From: Thermoplasmata archaeon
Lineage (GTDB): Archaea > Thermoplasmatota > Thermoplasmata > Lutacidiplasmatales > UBA184
Assembly (NCBI GenBank): GCA_021798195.1
Contig: JAJZYH010000003.1
Span: 1-64,000 of the forward strand
Length of the DNA: 64,000 nucleotides
Direction: 5' to 3'
In this document: positions 1-8,329 of the stretch, in pieces
How the letters are laid out: each line of letters starts with the position of its first letter
Numbering within the stretch: position 1 is the stretch's first letter
Made by a program: the position numbers and the translations under genes
Notes under the pieces: model-generated
Database searches by the model: none
Told to the model about the DNA's origin: nothing
Seen by the model: the letters and a program-made list of their open reading frames with translations, nothing else

Positions 1-1164
1 GCGTCCCTCGGGCCGGCCCATCATGGGAGGAAGGAGCTCGCGCCCCAGTCCCAGGACCGAGAGGAGGTCCACCTCCACCTGCTCCAGGATCTCCTGCGGG
101 GTGAGGCGGGGGAGGCGGAAGGCGTAGGTCACACCGGCGTTCAGGGAGAGGATCTGGGGCGGGCCCGCTCGCTCCCGGACGATGCGGGCAAGCTCCCGGG
201 TGGCTCCCACCGCCCTGAGGTCCATGGCGAGGGGGATGGCCTCCGCTCCCCGGTGGCGCACCTCCCCTGCGGTCTCCTGGAGCGCCTCCTCATCGCGCGC
301 CGTGAGCACCAGGAGGTCCCCGGGGCGGGCGAGATGAATGGCTTCGGCCCTTCCGATGCCCCGAGAAGCCCCGGTGATCACGAGGACCCGTCCCCGCGGA
401 GCGTCCTTCCCCATCGCTCCCCAACTGCCCGGGATCGATCCAGCGGGAGCGTGGTCCGGGGAGCCCTTGGACGCCGAACCCGGGACCCGCACCTTCCGGA
501 CCGTTCCGTGCCCTCCCACCGTCTCGAGGGCACGACGGATCTCCTCCCCCAGCCGGTCTTCCGGCGGCCCGAGAGATCCGTCCCCCGGGGCTTCCGGCAG
601 AACTTCCAGGAAGGTCACCTCGATGCCGCTCCGGCGGACCTCCCGGTCCAGTGCGATGGCGAACCCCCGCAGGGTTCCTGCGGCCGTGGCCCCGAGGACC
701 GCCCGGGGCGGGGGGTCCCGGTCCAGGCCGAGGCTCGCCAACATCACCCGGCCCCGCCCCGCCTGGATCTGGCCCGGGAGGACCGCCCATGCCGCGAGGG
801 CGGGCAGGCTGATGGTCCCGTGGGTGAACGCCGCCAATCCTTCCGGCGAGATGGAAAAGAGGTCGTCCGGGACGATGCGCGGCGGCATCCCCACAAGGGC
901 CGAGACGGGACCCACCTCGCGGATCCACTCCGTCAGGCCGGGGAGGAAGTCCAGGGGGCGCAACGGGTTCCAGGAGAGGGGAGTGGGATCGGCGCCCGCC
1001 CGGCGCACCAGCTCCACCGTGGCCTCCCCCTCCGGCCCGGGGCGGCTCGCCAGGGCGATGGGACGTCCCACGGCGCTCAAGGCGCGGGCGGCCGATGCCC
1101 CCCAGGGAGTGTCGGCATTGAGGATGAGGAGAGGGCCCCGGGAAGTGGAGGGTGGTGGAACCAT
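1..1164 (-). CDS. tandem double-domain short-chain dehydrogenase (C-terminal end outside window)
   Basis: One reading frame runs from an ATG at 1164 through position 1 without a stop, so at least 388 residues with the end missing. Residues 1-250 form a Rossmann-like SDR domain: LILNADTPWGASAARAL stands where the TGxxxGIG nucleotide loop should be, and the place of YxxxK reads AVLGATAAG, so this half looks catalytically dead. From about residue 255 a second, canonical SDR domain begins with VITGASRGIGRAEA and a following LNAG motif; its catalytic Tyr/Lys would lie beyond the edge. An internal ATG at 414 could start the second domain alone, but the frame is continuous across it. It lies 37 bp downstream of the thioredoxin gene on the same strand. 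The NAD(P)-dependent substrate cannot be told from sequence. Confidence 0.75.
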   Translation of the reverse strand, partial: MVPPPSTSRGPLLILNADTPWGASAARALSAVGRPIALASRPGPEGEATVELVRRAGADPTPLSWNPLRPLDFLPGLTEWIREVGPVSALVGMPPRIVPDDLFSISPEGLAAFTHGTISLPALAAWAVLPGQIQAGRGRVMLASLGLDRDPPPRAVLGATAAGTLRGFAIALDREVRRSGIEVTFLEVLPEAPGDGSLGPPEDRLGEEIRRALETVGGHGTVRKVRVPGSASKGSPDHAPAGSIPGSWGAMGKDAPRGRVLVITGASRGIGRAEAIHLARPGDLLVLTARDEEALQETAGEVRHRGAEAIPLAMDLRAVGATRELARIVRERAGPPQILSLNAGVTYAFRLPRLTPQEILEQVEVDLLSVLGLGRELLPPMMGRPEGR

Positions 1165-1201
1165 GGTTGTGTCCGCCGGTGGGGGTGGGAATGCGCCCCT
1201 C

Positions 1202-1603
1202 CTACGGGACGCCGAAGCAGGTCTTGAGCATGGCCCGGAACTCCGTCTCCGCGAGGATCCCCACGAGCCGGCCCTTCTCGGTCCCCTTGTCCACGAAGAG
1301 GACGGTGGGGATGGCATGCACGGCGAAGCTCTCCGCGGCCTCCTCGCTCTCGTCGACGTTCACCTTGGCGAACCGCACCTTCCCGTTCAGGTCCGTGGAG
1401 AGCCGGGAGAGGATGGGATCCACCAGGCGGCAGGGGCGGCACCAGTCGGCATAGAAGTCCACGATCACCGGGACCGGGGACCGGATCACGAACCGCTCGA
1501 ACTCGTCGTCGGTCACCTGGGGAAGGTCCGTGTTGTCGTCCATCGGGGAAGCCTCGGGAACTTCCCCGCCCATCCCGTCGCACTTCTTGAGGGTGCTGTC
1601 CAT
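1202..1603 (-). CDS. thioredoxin
   Basis: A 133-residue thioredoxin-fold protein. The redox motif WCRPC is preceded by VDFYAD and followed about 40 residues later by the cis-proline signature IPTVLF, both expected for thioredoxins that reduce protein disulfides in the cytoplasm. Roughly 25 extra residues precede the fold; no signal peptide is visible. The ATG at 1603 has an AGTTAACGG TATA-like box about 30 bp upstream, fitting a leaderless transcript. It is divergent from the MutY gene, with only 17 bp between the two starts, and is followed by the double SDR on the same strand. The partner reductase is not in the window. Confidence 0.9.
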   Translation of the reverse strand: MDSTLKKCDGMGGEVPEASPMDDNTDLPQVTDDEFERFVIRSPVPVIVDFYADWCRPCRLVDPILSRLSTDLNGKVRFAKVNVDESEEAAESFAVHAIPTVLFVDKGTEKGRLVGILAETEFRAMLKTCFGVP

Positions 1604-1620
1604 GGCGGTGGAAGGGGGAG

Positions 1621-2850
1621 GTGGGCTCCGTTAACTCGCTCCGCGCGCCGGCCCCGACTCCCAAGGGGCCCGCCCCGAAAATAGTGGCGCGGAGGATCGG
1701 GACCTGGTTCCGGAAGGAGGCGCTCCCGCTCCCGTGGCGGACCACCCGGGACCCGTACCGGATCTGGGTGGCCGAGGTGCTCCTCCAGCAGACGCGGGTC
1801 CCCGTGGCCCGGAGGTACTACCTCCGGTTCCTCCGGGCCTTCCCCACCCTTTCGGCGCTGGCACGGGCGCCCCGGGAGAAGGTGCTCAAGGCGTGGGAGG
1901 GGGCGGGATACTACGCCCGGGCCCGCAACCTCCACGAGTCGGCCCGGAAGATCCTCCGGGAGCGCCACGGACGGTTCCCCACCGCATCGGGGGAGCTCGC
2001 CCAGCTGCCCGGATTCGGGCCGTACATCTCCCGGAGCGTGGCCGCCCTGGCGTTCCAGGAGCCCACGCTGGCGCTCGACGCCAACGGGATCCGGGTCCTT
2101 TCCCGGGTCTATCGCATCGAGGAGCCCGCCGGGTCCCGCGCCTGGCACCGCCTCATGGAACCCGTCGTGGCCCGTCTCCCCACGTCCGGGGTCGCTCCCC
2201 GGGAGCTCAACGAGGGGCTCATGGAGCTGGGGGAGCGGGTCTGCCTCCCCCGGGAACCCCGCTGCCCCGCCTGCCCGCTCCGGGGGGTCTGCCGTGCTGG
2301 GCGGGAGCTCCCGGAGCCCGGGAGCCTTCCCCGGCGACGTGCTCCGGTGGCCCGGCCCCACGTGGTGGCGGCGGTGGGGGCGCTCCTGCGCCCTCCCGAC
2401 CGCGTCCTGGTGGGCCGACGGCCCGAGGGGGGGCTCCTGGGCGGGTTCTGGGAGCTCCCGGGAGGAAAGCTCGAGCCCGGAGAGTCACCGGCCCACGCCG
2501 TGCTCCGGGAGTTCCGGGAAGAGACGGGGAGGGCCCCGCGGATCGTCCGGAAGCTGGGCGTCGTGGAACATCAGTACAGCCACTTCCGGGTCACTCTCCA
2601 CGTCTACGAACTGCGGGATGCGCCCGGGACCGCGGGGGCCCACCCGACGGGTTCCCGCCTCCCGCCCCCCTTCCGGTGGGTCACGGGGAGGGAACTCCTC
2701 CGGCTCCCCCTTCCCGGTGCCACCCGGAAGATGCTCCCGTGGATCCTCCCGCGCCTCGCGGGCGCCCGGAGGGACCTCACGGGGGGCCTGCCACCGGCCC
2801 GTAGAGCTTCCCGGGGTTCAGGATCCCGTCGGGGTCGCAGTCCCGCTTGA
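1621..2850 (+). CDS. mutY: A/G-specific adenine glycosylase MutY with NUDIX domain
   Basis: Base-excision repair glycosylase that removes adenine opposite 8-oxoguanine. In 409 residues it has the HhH-GPD domain with catalytic Glu52 (WVAEVLLQQT), the hairpin LPGFGPYISRSV at about 129-140, catalytic Asp153 (LDANGIRVL), and the 4Fe-4S loop C208-x6-C215-x2-C218-x5-C224. The C-terminal half carries a NUDIX box (GGKLEPGESPAHAVLREF) for recognising 8-oxoG, as in bacterial MutY. The start is a GTG at 1621, 17 bp from the divergent thioredoxin start. The last 74 bp overlap the convergent FAD-oxidase gene, and the final residues are low-complexity Arg/Gly, which suggests the C-terminus recently drifted past an older stop. 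Confidence 0.9.
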   Translation: MGSVNSLRAPAPTPKGPAPKIVARRIGTWFRKEALPLPWRTTRDPYRIWVAEVLLQQTRVPVARRYYLRFLRAFPTLSALARAPREKVLKAWEGAGYYARARNLHESARKILRERHGRFPTASGELAQLPGFGPYISRSVAALAFQEPTLALDANGIRVLSRVYRIEEPAGSRAWHRLMEPVVARLPTSGVAPRELNEGLMELGERVCLPREPRCPACPLRGVCRAGRELPEPGSLPRRRAPVARPHVVAAVGALLRPPDRVLVGRRPEGGLLGGFWELPGGKLEPGESPAHAVLREFREETGRAPRIVRKLGVVEHQYSHFRVTLHVYELRDAPGTAGAHPTGSRLPPPFRWVTGRELLRLPLPGATRKMLPWILPRLAGARRDLTGGLPPARRASRGSGSRRGRSPA

Positions 2851-4165
2851 GGCTCCGGAGCATGGCGGCCACGGTCCTTCCGTGCTCCTCCTCGAAGTGG
2901 GCTCCCTTGAGCGCCCCCATCCCGTGCTCGGCGCTCACCGTCCCACCCAGATCCCGCGCCGCGGCCCACACCTCCCCGCGGACCGCTACTGCCTCCGGAG
3001 AGGCGGGGTCGATCCGGAAGTTGGGGTGGAGGTTCCCTTCCCCCAGGTGGGCGTACGCGATCCAGGGGATCCCATGGCGTCGGGCCACCTCCTCGAGGCG
3101 CTCCAGGAGTTGGTCCCACTGGCTCAGGGGGACCCCCACGTCCTCCCGGATCCGCGGCCCCATCTCGCGATCCAGAAGCTCCCCGGCGCGTCCCCGGGCC
3201 TTCCAGAAGTGGTCGGCGTCCTCGATGCGCCGGGGCGACCCCGGGATCCCCATTCCCGCGAGTTCCCGGCCCAGCGCATCCCAGAGGGGACCCTCGGTCT
3301 CCGGGGACGCCTCCACCTCCAGGAGGAGTGCCCCATGGGCCCCCTCGAGGGACCAGCCCGTCTCCGTGGCGAGGACCCGGGCCACCGACCGGTCCACCCA
3401 CTCCACGGCGGAGAGCCCCAGGTCGCCGCGCCCCTGGAAGGCGCGGGCCACCGTGCCGGGTGTAACGTTCCCCGGAAGGTCCACCAGGACTCCGAAGCGC
3501 CGGGGCGGGATGGGAGCGAGACGCACCGTGATCTCGGTGAAGAGGGCGAGGGTCCCCTCGCTCCCCACGAGGAGGGGGATGGGGTCGGGCCCCGCGGAGC
3601 GCTTCCGCGAGAGCGTACCCGTCTCGAACATCTCGCCGCTTCCGAGGACGCCCTCAAGCCCCGTCACCCACCGCCGGGTGGGGCCGTAGCGGAAGGAACG
3701 GAAGCCGGAGGCGTTGGTGCCCACGTTCCCTCCCACGGTGGAGGTCATCCAGCTTCCCGGGTTGGGAGGGAAGAAGAGCCCCAGCGGCCCCAGGATCGCC
3801 TGCAGGGATGCGTTCACCACCCCGGGCTCCACCCGGGCGATCTGGTCGGCGGGACGGATCTCGAGGACCCGGTCCATACCGGAAAAATCCACGGCCACGC
3901 CGCCTTTCCAGGCCACGCTCTCTCCGTCGAGGGACGTCCCCGCGCCGCGCGCCACCAGCGGGACCCGGTGGCGGCGGGCCCAGAGCACCAGTTCCCGGAC
4001 CTCCTCCCGGTTCCGGGGAGAGACCCATGCCTGGGGCTGACCCGGGACCGGGGAGGCGTCCCCCCGTACGCGGGCCAGGTGCGATTCCGCACGGGAGGCG
4101 CGGGTGCCGAAAGTGGCCGCGAGGCCCGCCCAGTCCGGAAGATCCTGAGGAAGCTCCTGGGTCAT
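2777..4165 (-). CDS. FAD-linked oxidase, GlcD / D-lactate dehydrogenase family
   Basis: A 462-residue FAD-binding oxidoreductase of the FAD_binding_4 plus FAD-oxidase_C type, the family that oxidises 2-hydroxy acids such as glycolate or D-lactate. The N-terminal FAD domain shows VPLVARGAGTSLDGE and PPNPGSWMTSTVGGNVGTNA; the C-terminal cap has HLGEGNLHPN and the closing AEHGMGALK. No 4Fe-4S GlcF-like domain is fused. The ATG at 4165 overlaps the hutH stop by 4 bp (ATGA), so the two are translationally coupled. Coupling to histidine degradation is unusual for this family; the physiological substrate could be 2-hydroxyglutarate or another acid made near that pathway, but that is inference. Confidence 0.85.
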   Translation of the reverse strand: MTQELPQDLPDWAGLAATFGTRASRAESHLARVRGDASPVPGQPQAWVSPRNREEVRELVLWARRHRVPLVARGAGTSLDGESVAWKGGVAVDFSGMDRVLEIRPADQIARVEPGVVNASLQAILGPLGLFFPPNPGSWMTSTVGGNVGTNASGFRSFRYGPTRRWVTGLEGVLGSGEMFETGTLSRKRSAGPDPIPLLVGSEGTLALFTEITVRLAPIPPRRFGVLVDLPGNVTPGTVARAFQGRGDLGLSAVEWVDRSVARVLATETGWSLEGAHGALLLEVEASPETEGPLWDALGRELAGMGIPGSPRRIEDADHFWKARGRAGELLDREMGPRIREDVGVPLSQWDQLLERLEEVARRHGIPWIAYAHLGEGNLHPNFRIDPASPEAVAVRGEVWAAARDLGGTVSAEHGMGALKGAHFEEEHGRTVAAMLRSLKRDCDPDGILNPGKLYGPVAGPP

Positions 4166-5766
4166 GGGAACTTGGAGCGGCCCGAAGCGGGCCCCTTGCC
4201 GGAGCTTCCTTTGCGCCGCATCCCCTTCGAGGTACCGGAACCCTCCCGGGAAACCTCGCGGGCGACCTTCTCCAGGAGGGGGCCCTCCCGGAGCAACCGG
4301 GCGAGGGTCTCCAGGTCCGGCGCCGGAGGGCGGTCCGCCTCGAGGGGAGGGACCCGCCGGCGCACCTCCCGGTAGAGGGACTCGGTCCCCACGCCCCCGT
4401 GGGCCGGTCGCCGCTCCTCGAGGCCGGCGCATCCCAGGAGGAGCTCCACGGCGAGGATCCGCCAGAGGTTCTCCAGGATCCGCTGCCCCTTCGCCCCCGC
4501 CCCGGCCCCCATGCTGTTGAAGTCCTCCTGGTTCGCCGAGGTGGGGAGGGAGTACGCGCTCACGGGGTGGGCGAGCGCCGCATTCTCGGCCACCAGGGCG
4601 GCGGCGACGTACTGCGGGATCATGTACCCCGACGAGAGGCCGGGGGTCCGGGACAGGAACGGGGCGAGGCCCCGGGAGAGATCGGAATCCACCAGGCGGG
4701 CGCTCCGGCGCTCCGAGAAGCTCCCCACGTAGCTCAGCGCGAGAGCGAGGGTCTCCAGGGCGAGGGCGAGGGGCTGGCCGTGGAAGTTCCCCCCCGAGAC
4801 GAAATCGGACCCGAAGATGAGAGGGTTGTCCGAGGCCGCATTGAGCTCCCCCTCGAGGACCCTCCGGGCCCAGCCCAGGCCCACCCGGGAGGCTCCCAGG
4901 ACCTGGGGGATGCACCGGAGCACATAGGGGTCCTGACCCTGGTAGTCCCGCGCGGGTCGGACCAGGGCGCTCCCCCGCAGCCATCCGCGGAGGAAGGCGG
5001 CCACGTCCTCCTGCTCCGGGAGGTTCCGGGCCCCGTGGAGCCGGGGATCCAGAGCCCCCACGTTCCCCTGGAGCACGTCAAAGGAGAGGCCGGCGACCAT
5101 CTCCGCCGCCCGGAGGAGGCGTTCCCCGTCCTGCTCCAGGAGCGCCAGGTACGCCGTCATGAGGCAGGTCCCGTTGAGGAGCGCGATCCCTTCCTTCTCC
5201 TGGGGCACCAGGGGTGGGATCCCCGCGTCGCGCAGCGCCGCCGCCCCGGGCTTCGTCCGTCCCCCTTCCGCGAGCACCTCCCCTTCGCCCAGCATGGCGA
5301 GGGCGGCGTGAGCGAGCGGCGCAAGGTCCCCCGAGGCGCCCACCGACCCCTGGAGGGGGATGGCGGGAGTGACGTCGCGGTTCAGCATCCCCAGGAGCGT
5401 GATCACCACCTCGGGGCGGACGCCAGAGAAGCCGCGGCAGAGGCCATTGGCACGCACCAGGAGCAGGGCCCGGACGAGATCCGGAGGCAGGAGGGGGCCC
5501 ACCCCGCTGGCATGGGAGCGGATGAGGTTCCGCTGCAGGGTCTTGGCATCCTCCCGGGAGATCAACCGGTCCGAGAGGCGGCCGAACCCCGTGGTGACCC
5601 CGTAGACCGGGCGGCCCTCTTCCACCGCCCGGAGCACCTCCCGGCGGGAGCGCTCCATCCGCCGGCGCGCCGCGGTCCCGAGGCGTACCCGTCGATGCCC
5701 CCGGGCGACCTCCATGAGCATCTCCGGGGTGAGGTGCGCTCCATCCAGGGTGATGGGCTCCGCCAT
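4162..5766 (-). CDS. hutH: histidine ammonia-lyase
   Basis: Catalyses removal of ammonia from L-histidine to give urocanate, the first step of histidine degradation. The 534-residue protein carries the Ala-Ser-Gly tripeptide (GSVGASGDLAPLAH, about residues 147-160) that cyclises to the MIO prosthetic group, plus family motifs VYGVTTGFG and NFHGQPLALALE. The family usually has 500-510 residues; the extra length is a Lys/Ser/Gly-rich C-terminal tail. ATG at 5766 lies 27 bp downstream of a TATA box, so it is leaderless. It is first gene of a two-gene operon with the FAD-linked oxidase. HutI is encoded 55 kb away in this window; HutU is not present. Confidence 0.93.
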   Translation of the reverse strand: MAEPITLDGAHLTPEMLMEVARGHRRVRLGTAARRRMERSRREVLRAVEEGRPVYGVTTGFGRLSDRLISREDAKTLQRNLIRSHASGVGPLLPPDLVRALLLVRANGLCRGFSGVRPEVVITLLGMLNRDVTPAIPLQGSVGASGDLAPLAHAALAMLGEGEVLAEGGRTKPGAAALRDAGIPPLVPQEKEGIALLNGTCLMTAYLALLEQDGERLLRAAEMVAGLSFDVLQGNVGALDPRLHGARNLPEQEDVAAFLRGWLRGSALVRPARDYQGQDPYVLRCIPQVLGASRVGLGWARRVLEGELNAASDNPLIFGSDFVSGGNFHGQPLALALETLALALSYVGSFSERRSARLVDSDLSRGLAPFLSRTPGLSSGYMIPQYVAAALVAENAALAHPVSAYSLPTSANQEDFNSMGAGAGAKGQRILENLWRILAVELLLGCAGLEERRPAHGGVGTESLYREVRRRVPPLEADRPPAPDLETLARLLREGPLLEKVAREVSREGSGTSKGMRRKGSSGKGPASGRSKFP

Positions 5767-5788
5767 GCCCCGGGAGGATGAGGGGAAC

Positions 5789-5796
5789 CTCTTATG
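5789..5796 (-). promoter_or_regulatory. TATA box of the hutH operon
   Basis: On the minus strand the sequence reads CATAAGAG, centred 27 bp upstream of the hutH ATG. This spacing places the transcription start at or next to the start codon, as in leaderless archaeal genes. The short gap to the end of radA (5830) leaves room for nothing else. Confidence 0.55.
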
Positions 5797-5829
5797 CCAT
5801 GCGGCCGGAGGCAGATGGCATCCGGCGCG

Positions 5830-8226
5830 CTATGCGTCGCGGATCCCTTCCGGGGTGACGGCGAAGACCGCCTCCCCCTCGGGGAGGTTCGGGGAATCCA
5901 CCAGGCGGGCGATCCTCTTGGGAGGCTTCGACCGCCGGAGGTACACCCGGTAGGTGGCGGTGTGGCCCACGATGTTCCCCCCGATGGGCCCCGTGGGATC
6001 TCCGAAGAGCACGTCCGGCCGGGCCGTCACCTGGTTGGTGCAGAGGATGGCGGCATTGAAGACGTCGCCGAAGCGCAGGAGGTCGTGCATGTGCCGGTTG
6101 AGATGTTGCTGCCGGTCGGCAAGGGTCCCCCGCCCCACGTACTCGGCCCGGAAATGCGCGGTGAGGGAATCCACCACGAGGAGGCGGACGGGCTTCTCCC
6201 GCGCGAGCTCGAAGGCCTTGGGCACCAGGAGCTCCTGATGGTTCGAATTGAACGCCCGGGCCACGTGGACCCTCTCAAGAGCCTTCGCGGGATCCATCCC
6301 CACTCCCTTCGCCACCTCGCTGAGCCGCTCCGCCCGGAAGGTGTTCTCCGTGTCGATGTAGATGCAATCCCCGTCGAGCCCTCCCTGGTCGGAGGGGAGC
6401 TGCACCGTCACCGCGCACTGGAGCGCCATCTGGGTGTTGTGGAGGAGGGTGGGCGTCTCCCCTCCGATGAACGAATGCCCCTCGGGGACCACCAGATCGT
6501 AGACCCATCCGTTCCGGTGCGGCCTCTCCCGGATCTCCTGGATGGGGTCCCACTGGAGTCCCCGGACCGTCTTCAGGGTGGCGAGCGCCCCCTCGAGCCT
6601 CTCCAGGCGCGACCGGAGGGCGTCGGCCCACGCCGCCCATGCCCCCGGGTCCTCGGGGGCATCCCCGCGCAACCTCTCGGGCAGTCGGGAGCGGAGTCCC
6701 GGATCCCGGCTCGCTCCCTCAGTATTGGCCGTCTCGAGGAGGGAGAGGGTCGCCCGAAGGTCCGTTCGTGCCGAGAGGAATTCCCGGAGGACCTCGTGGA
6801 GCGGGATCGCCTCCTTCACGGCGGCGTCCCCTTGGCCCAACACCTCGCTCCGGAGTTGATCCAGCCAGGGAACGAGAGGAAGCGGGACTGCGCCGCCGTC
6901 TTGCTGGGAACCGGGCCCTTCCGGCCAGCGCTGGAAGGGGAGAAGCACCTGTGCCTCCAGCTGGGCGCGGCCCTCCTCCGGGGTCTCCACACGCCAGACC
7001 ATCCGGCCGTGGACCCGTCCCCGGATCCTCCGGACCGGTATGCCCAGGGAAGCCCACACGTAGGCGAGTTCGCTGGAGAGCCGGGCGCCACGGACCCGAA
7101 CCCCCCCGCGCCGGGCGGCCCGGGGCCCCTGGGCCTCGATCCATCCGGCGACGAACGCCCGGACCCTCTCCGAAGACGCCATCCAGACGAAGGAAGGGAT
7201 TCGGGAGTTCCTCGTGGGGAGGCCCTCGCGCCATGGCGGGATCGCCCGTAACAGGCGCCCAAGCGTCCGCGCGACGTTCCGATGCCCGGGAGAGGGCGCG
7301 GGGAGACGGATGCCATCTTCCTTGGCTCGGCGACCCAGGTACTCAGTGGCCCATGACACCAGGCGGGGATCCGGCCGCGGCGAAGGATCCGCCGCGAGCC
7401 CCAGGAGAAGTCCCGCGGCGAAGGCATCCGCCTCCTCCAGTGGCGATGCGCCCGGAGTTCCGGAGGGTGTCCACGCCCGAGGCCCCGCGAGGGGCGCCCC
7501 CGGCGCGAGGAGGCCCGCCGGCACCCAGGTCACGCCCTGCGGGGTGAGGGTGAGGAGCTTGTGCGCCGGGGTGACCCGAAGGGTCCGCCCTCCCCGGGTG
7601 GTGATCTCGAGGACCTTCCCGGTCCGCTCCCGGTAGAGGTAGGACGCGGCGGTCCGTCCCAGGCCCCCGCGGGAGAGGCCCACCACCTTCACGCGTCCGT
7701 GGAGCGGTACCGCGAACCCGCCATCGTACGGGGTCTCCCCGAAGAGGGCGGAATACTTCGCGTAGGTTTCGGCGATGGGTTCGAAGTGGGGATGCTCGTC
7801 GTTGAAATAGAGGAGGGGGGTCCCGGCGCCGCAGCATTTGCCGCTCCCGTACTGACCATACATCTCGGTGATGGCCTGGGTCTCGATGCCGCCTCCCAGG
7901 AGTTCGTCCACCGCCTTGGACATGGTGGTGATGCGTCCCAGCTTCCGCCGTCGTTCCAGGATCTCGTTCCCCGTCTCGAACCCGCCCACCTTGACGTGCT
8001 TGCGGGCCTCCAGGATGATCTTCTGGGCCGCGCCCTCCCCGATCTCCGCCGCGGTGGCCACATCGTCGGGGGAGGCCACGGCGAGCTCCATGAGATCGCC
8101 GTAGCCCGCCTCCCGGAGCTTCTCCGCGGTGGCCTGCCCCACGCCGGGAAGGTCCTCGAAGGGGACCTGGGTCACGTCGTCTTCTTCCTCGGCGGGAGGG
8201 GATGGCTTCGACGGCTTGTTGGCCAT
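5830..8226 (-). CDS. radA: DNA repair and recombination protein RadA, intein-containing precursor
   Basis: Archaeal RecA/Rad51-family recombinase that forms filaments on single-stranded DNA and catalyses strand exchange. The 798-residue precursor holds a 467-residue intein; the spliced exteins total 331 residues, normal for RadA. The N-terminal HhH domain ([17 protein letters not shown]) is followed by the ATPase core: Walker A GQYGSGK|TQ interrupted by the intein, the IDTENTFR region, Walker [13 protein letters not shown], loop L2 and NQVTARPD, and the C-terminal NLPEGEAVF. The ATG at 8226 was chosen because a perfect TATATATC lies 27 bp upstream; an upstream in-frame ATG at 8280 would precede that promoter. 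Confidence 0.96.
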   Translation of the reverse strand: MANKPSKPSPPAEEEDDVTQVPFEDLPGVGQATAEKLREAGYGDLMELAVASPDDVATAAEIGEGAAQKIILEARKHVKVGGFETGNEILERRRKLGRITTMSKAVDELLGGGIETQAITEMYGQYGSGKCCGAGTPLLYFNDEHPHFEPIAETYAKYSALFGETPYDGGFAVPLHGRVKVVGLSRGGLGRTAASYLYRERTGKVLEITTRGGRTLRVTPAHKLLTLTPQGVTWVPAGLLAPGAPLAGPRAWTPSGTPGASPLEEADAFAAGLLLGLAADPSPRPDPRLVSWATEYLGRRAKEDGIRLPAPSPGHRNVARTLGRLLRAIPPWREGLPTRNSRIPSFVWMASSERVRAFVAGWIEAQGPRAARRGGVRVRGARLSSELAYVWASLGIPVRRIRGRVHGRMVWRVETPEEGRAQLEAQVLLPFQRWPEGPGSQQDGGAVPLPLVPWLDQLRSEVLGQGDAAVKEAIPLHEVLREFLSARTDLRATLSLLETANTEGASRDPGLRSRLPERLRGDAPEDPGAWAAWADALRSRLERLEGALATLKTVRGLQWDPIQEIRERPHRNGWVYDLVVPEGHSFIGGETPTLLHNTQMALQCAVTVQLPSDQGGLDGDCIYIDTENTFRAERLSEVAKGVGMDPAKALERVHVARAFNSNHQELLVPKAFELAREKPVRLLVVDSLTAHFRAEYVGRGTLADRQQHLNRHMHDLLRFGDVFNAAILCTNQVTARPDVLFGDPTGPIGGNIVGHTATYRVYLRRSKPPKRIARLVDSPNLPEGEAVFAVTPEGIRDA
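6436..7836 (-). other. RadA intein with degenerate LAGLIDADG endonuclease domain
   Basis: Protein-splicing element of 467 residues within radA, between Lys and Thr of the Walker A motif. It begins with Cys ([11 protein letters not shown]), has the block B motif RVTPAHKL, the block F motif [16 protein letters not shown], and ends with HN followed by extein Thr, so the chemistry for splicing (Cys1, block B His, terminal His-Asn, +1 Thr) is intact. The middle about 300 residues look like a decayed DOD homing endonuclease: [13 protein letters not shown] and [11 protein letters not shown] stand where LAGLIDADG blocks should be, with the catalytic acidic residues replaced or displaced, followed by a recognisable [16 protein letters not shown]. 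As far as I recall, the insertion point matches that of the Pyrococcus RadA intein. Confidence 0.93.
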
Positions 8227-8248
8227 GCCCCCGGCGACGGCGGCGGGA

Positions 8249-8256
8249 GATATATA
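8249..8256 (-). promoter_or_regulatory. TATA box of radA
   Basis: Minus-strand TATATATC, the best TATA match in the window, centred 27 bp upstream of the chosen radA ATG at 8226. It lies between that ATG and the 3' end of purC and settles the start codon. Confidence 0.75.
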
Positions 8257-8329
8257 CGTGAACAGGAGGTCCTGAAACACCCTCCGGTGACCGCGCCCGG
8301 GCAGGGAAGGGCGAGGCCTCCTTTCTCCT

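Noticed and set aside
8227-8280. Upstream ATG that would lengthen RadA by 18 residues.
   Set aside because: The TATATATC box lies between this ATG and the chosen one, so the longer frame would not be transcribed from it.
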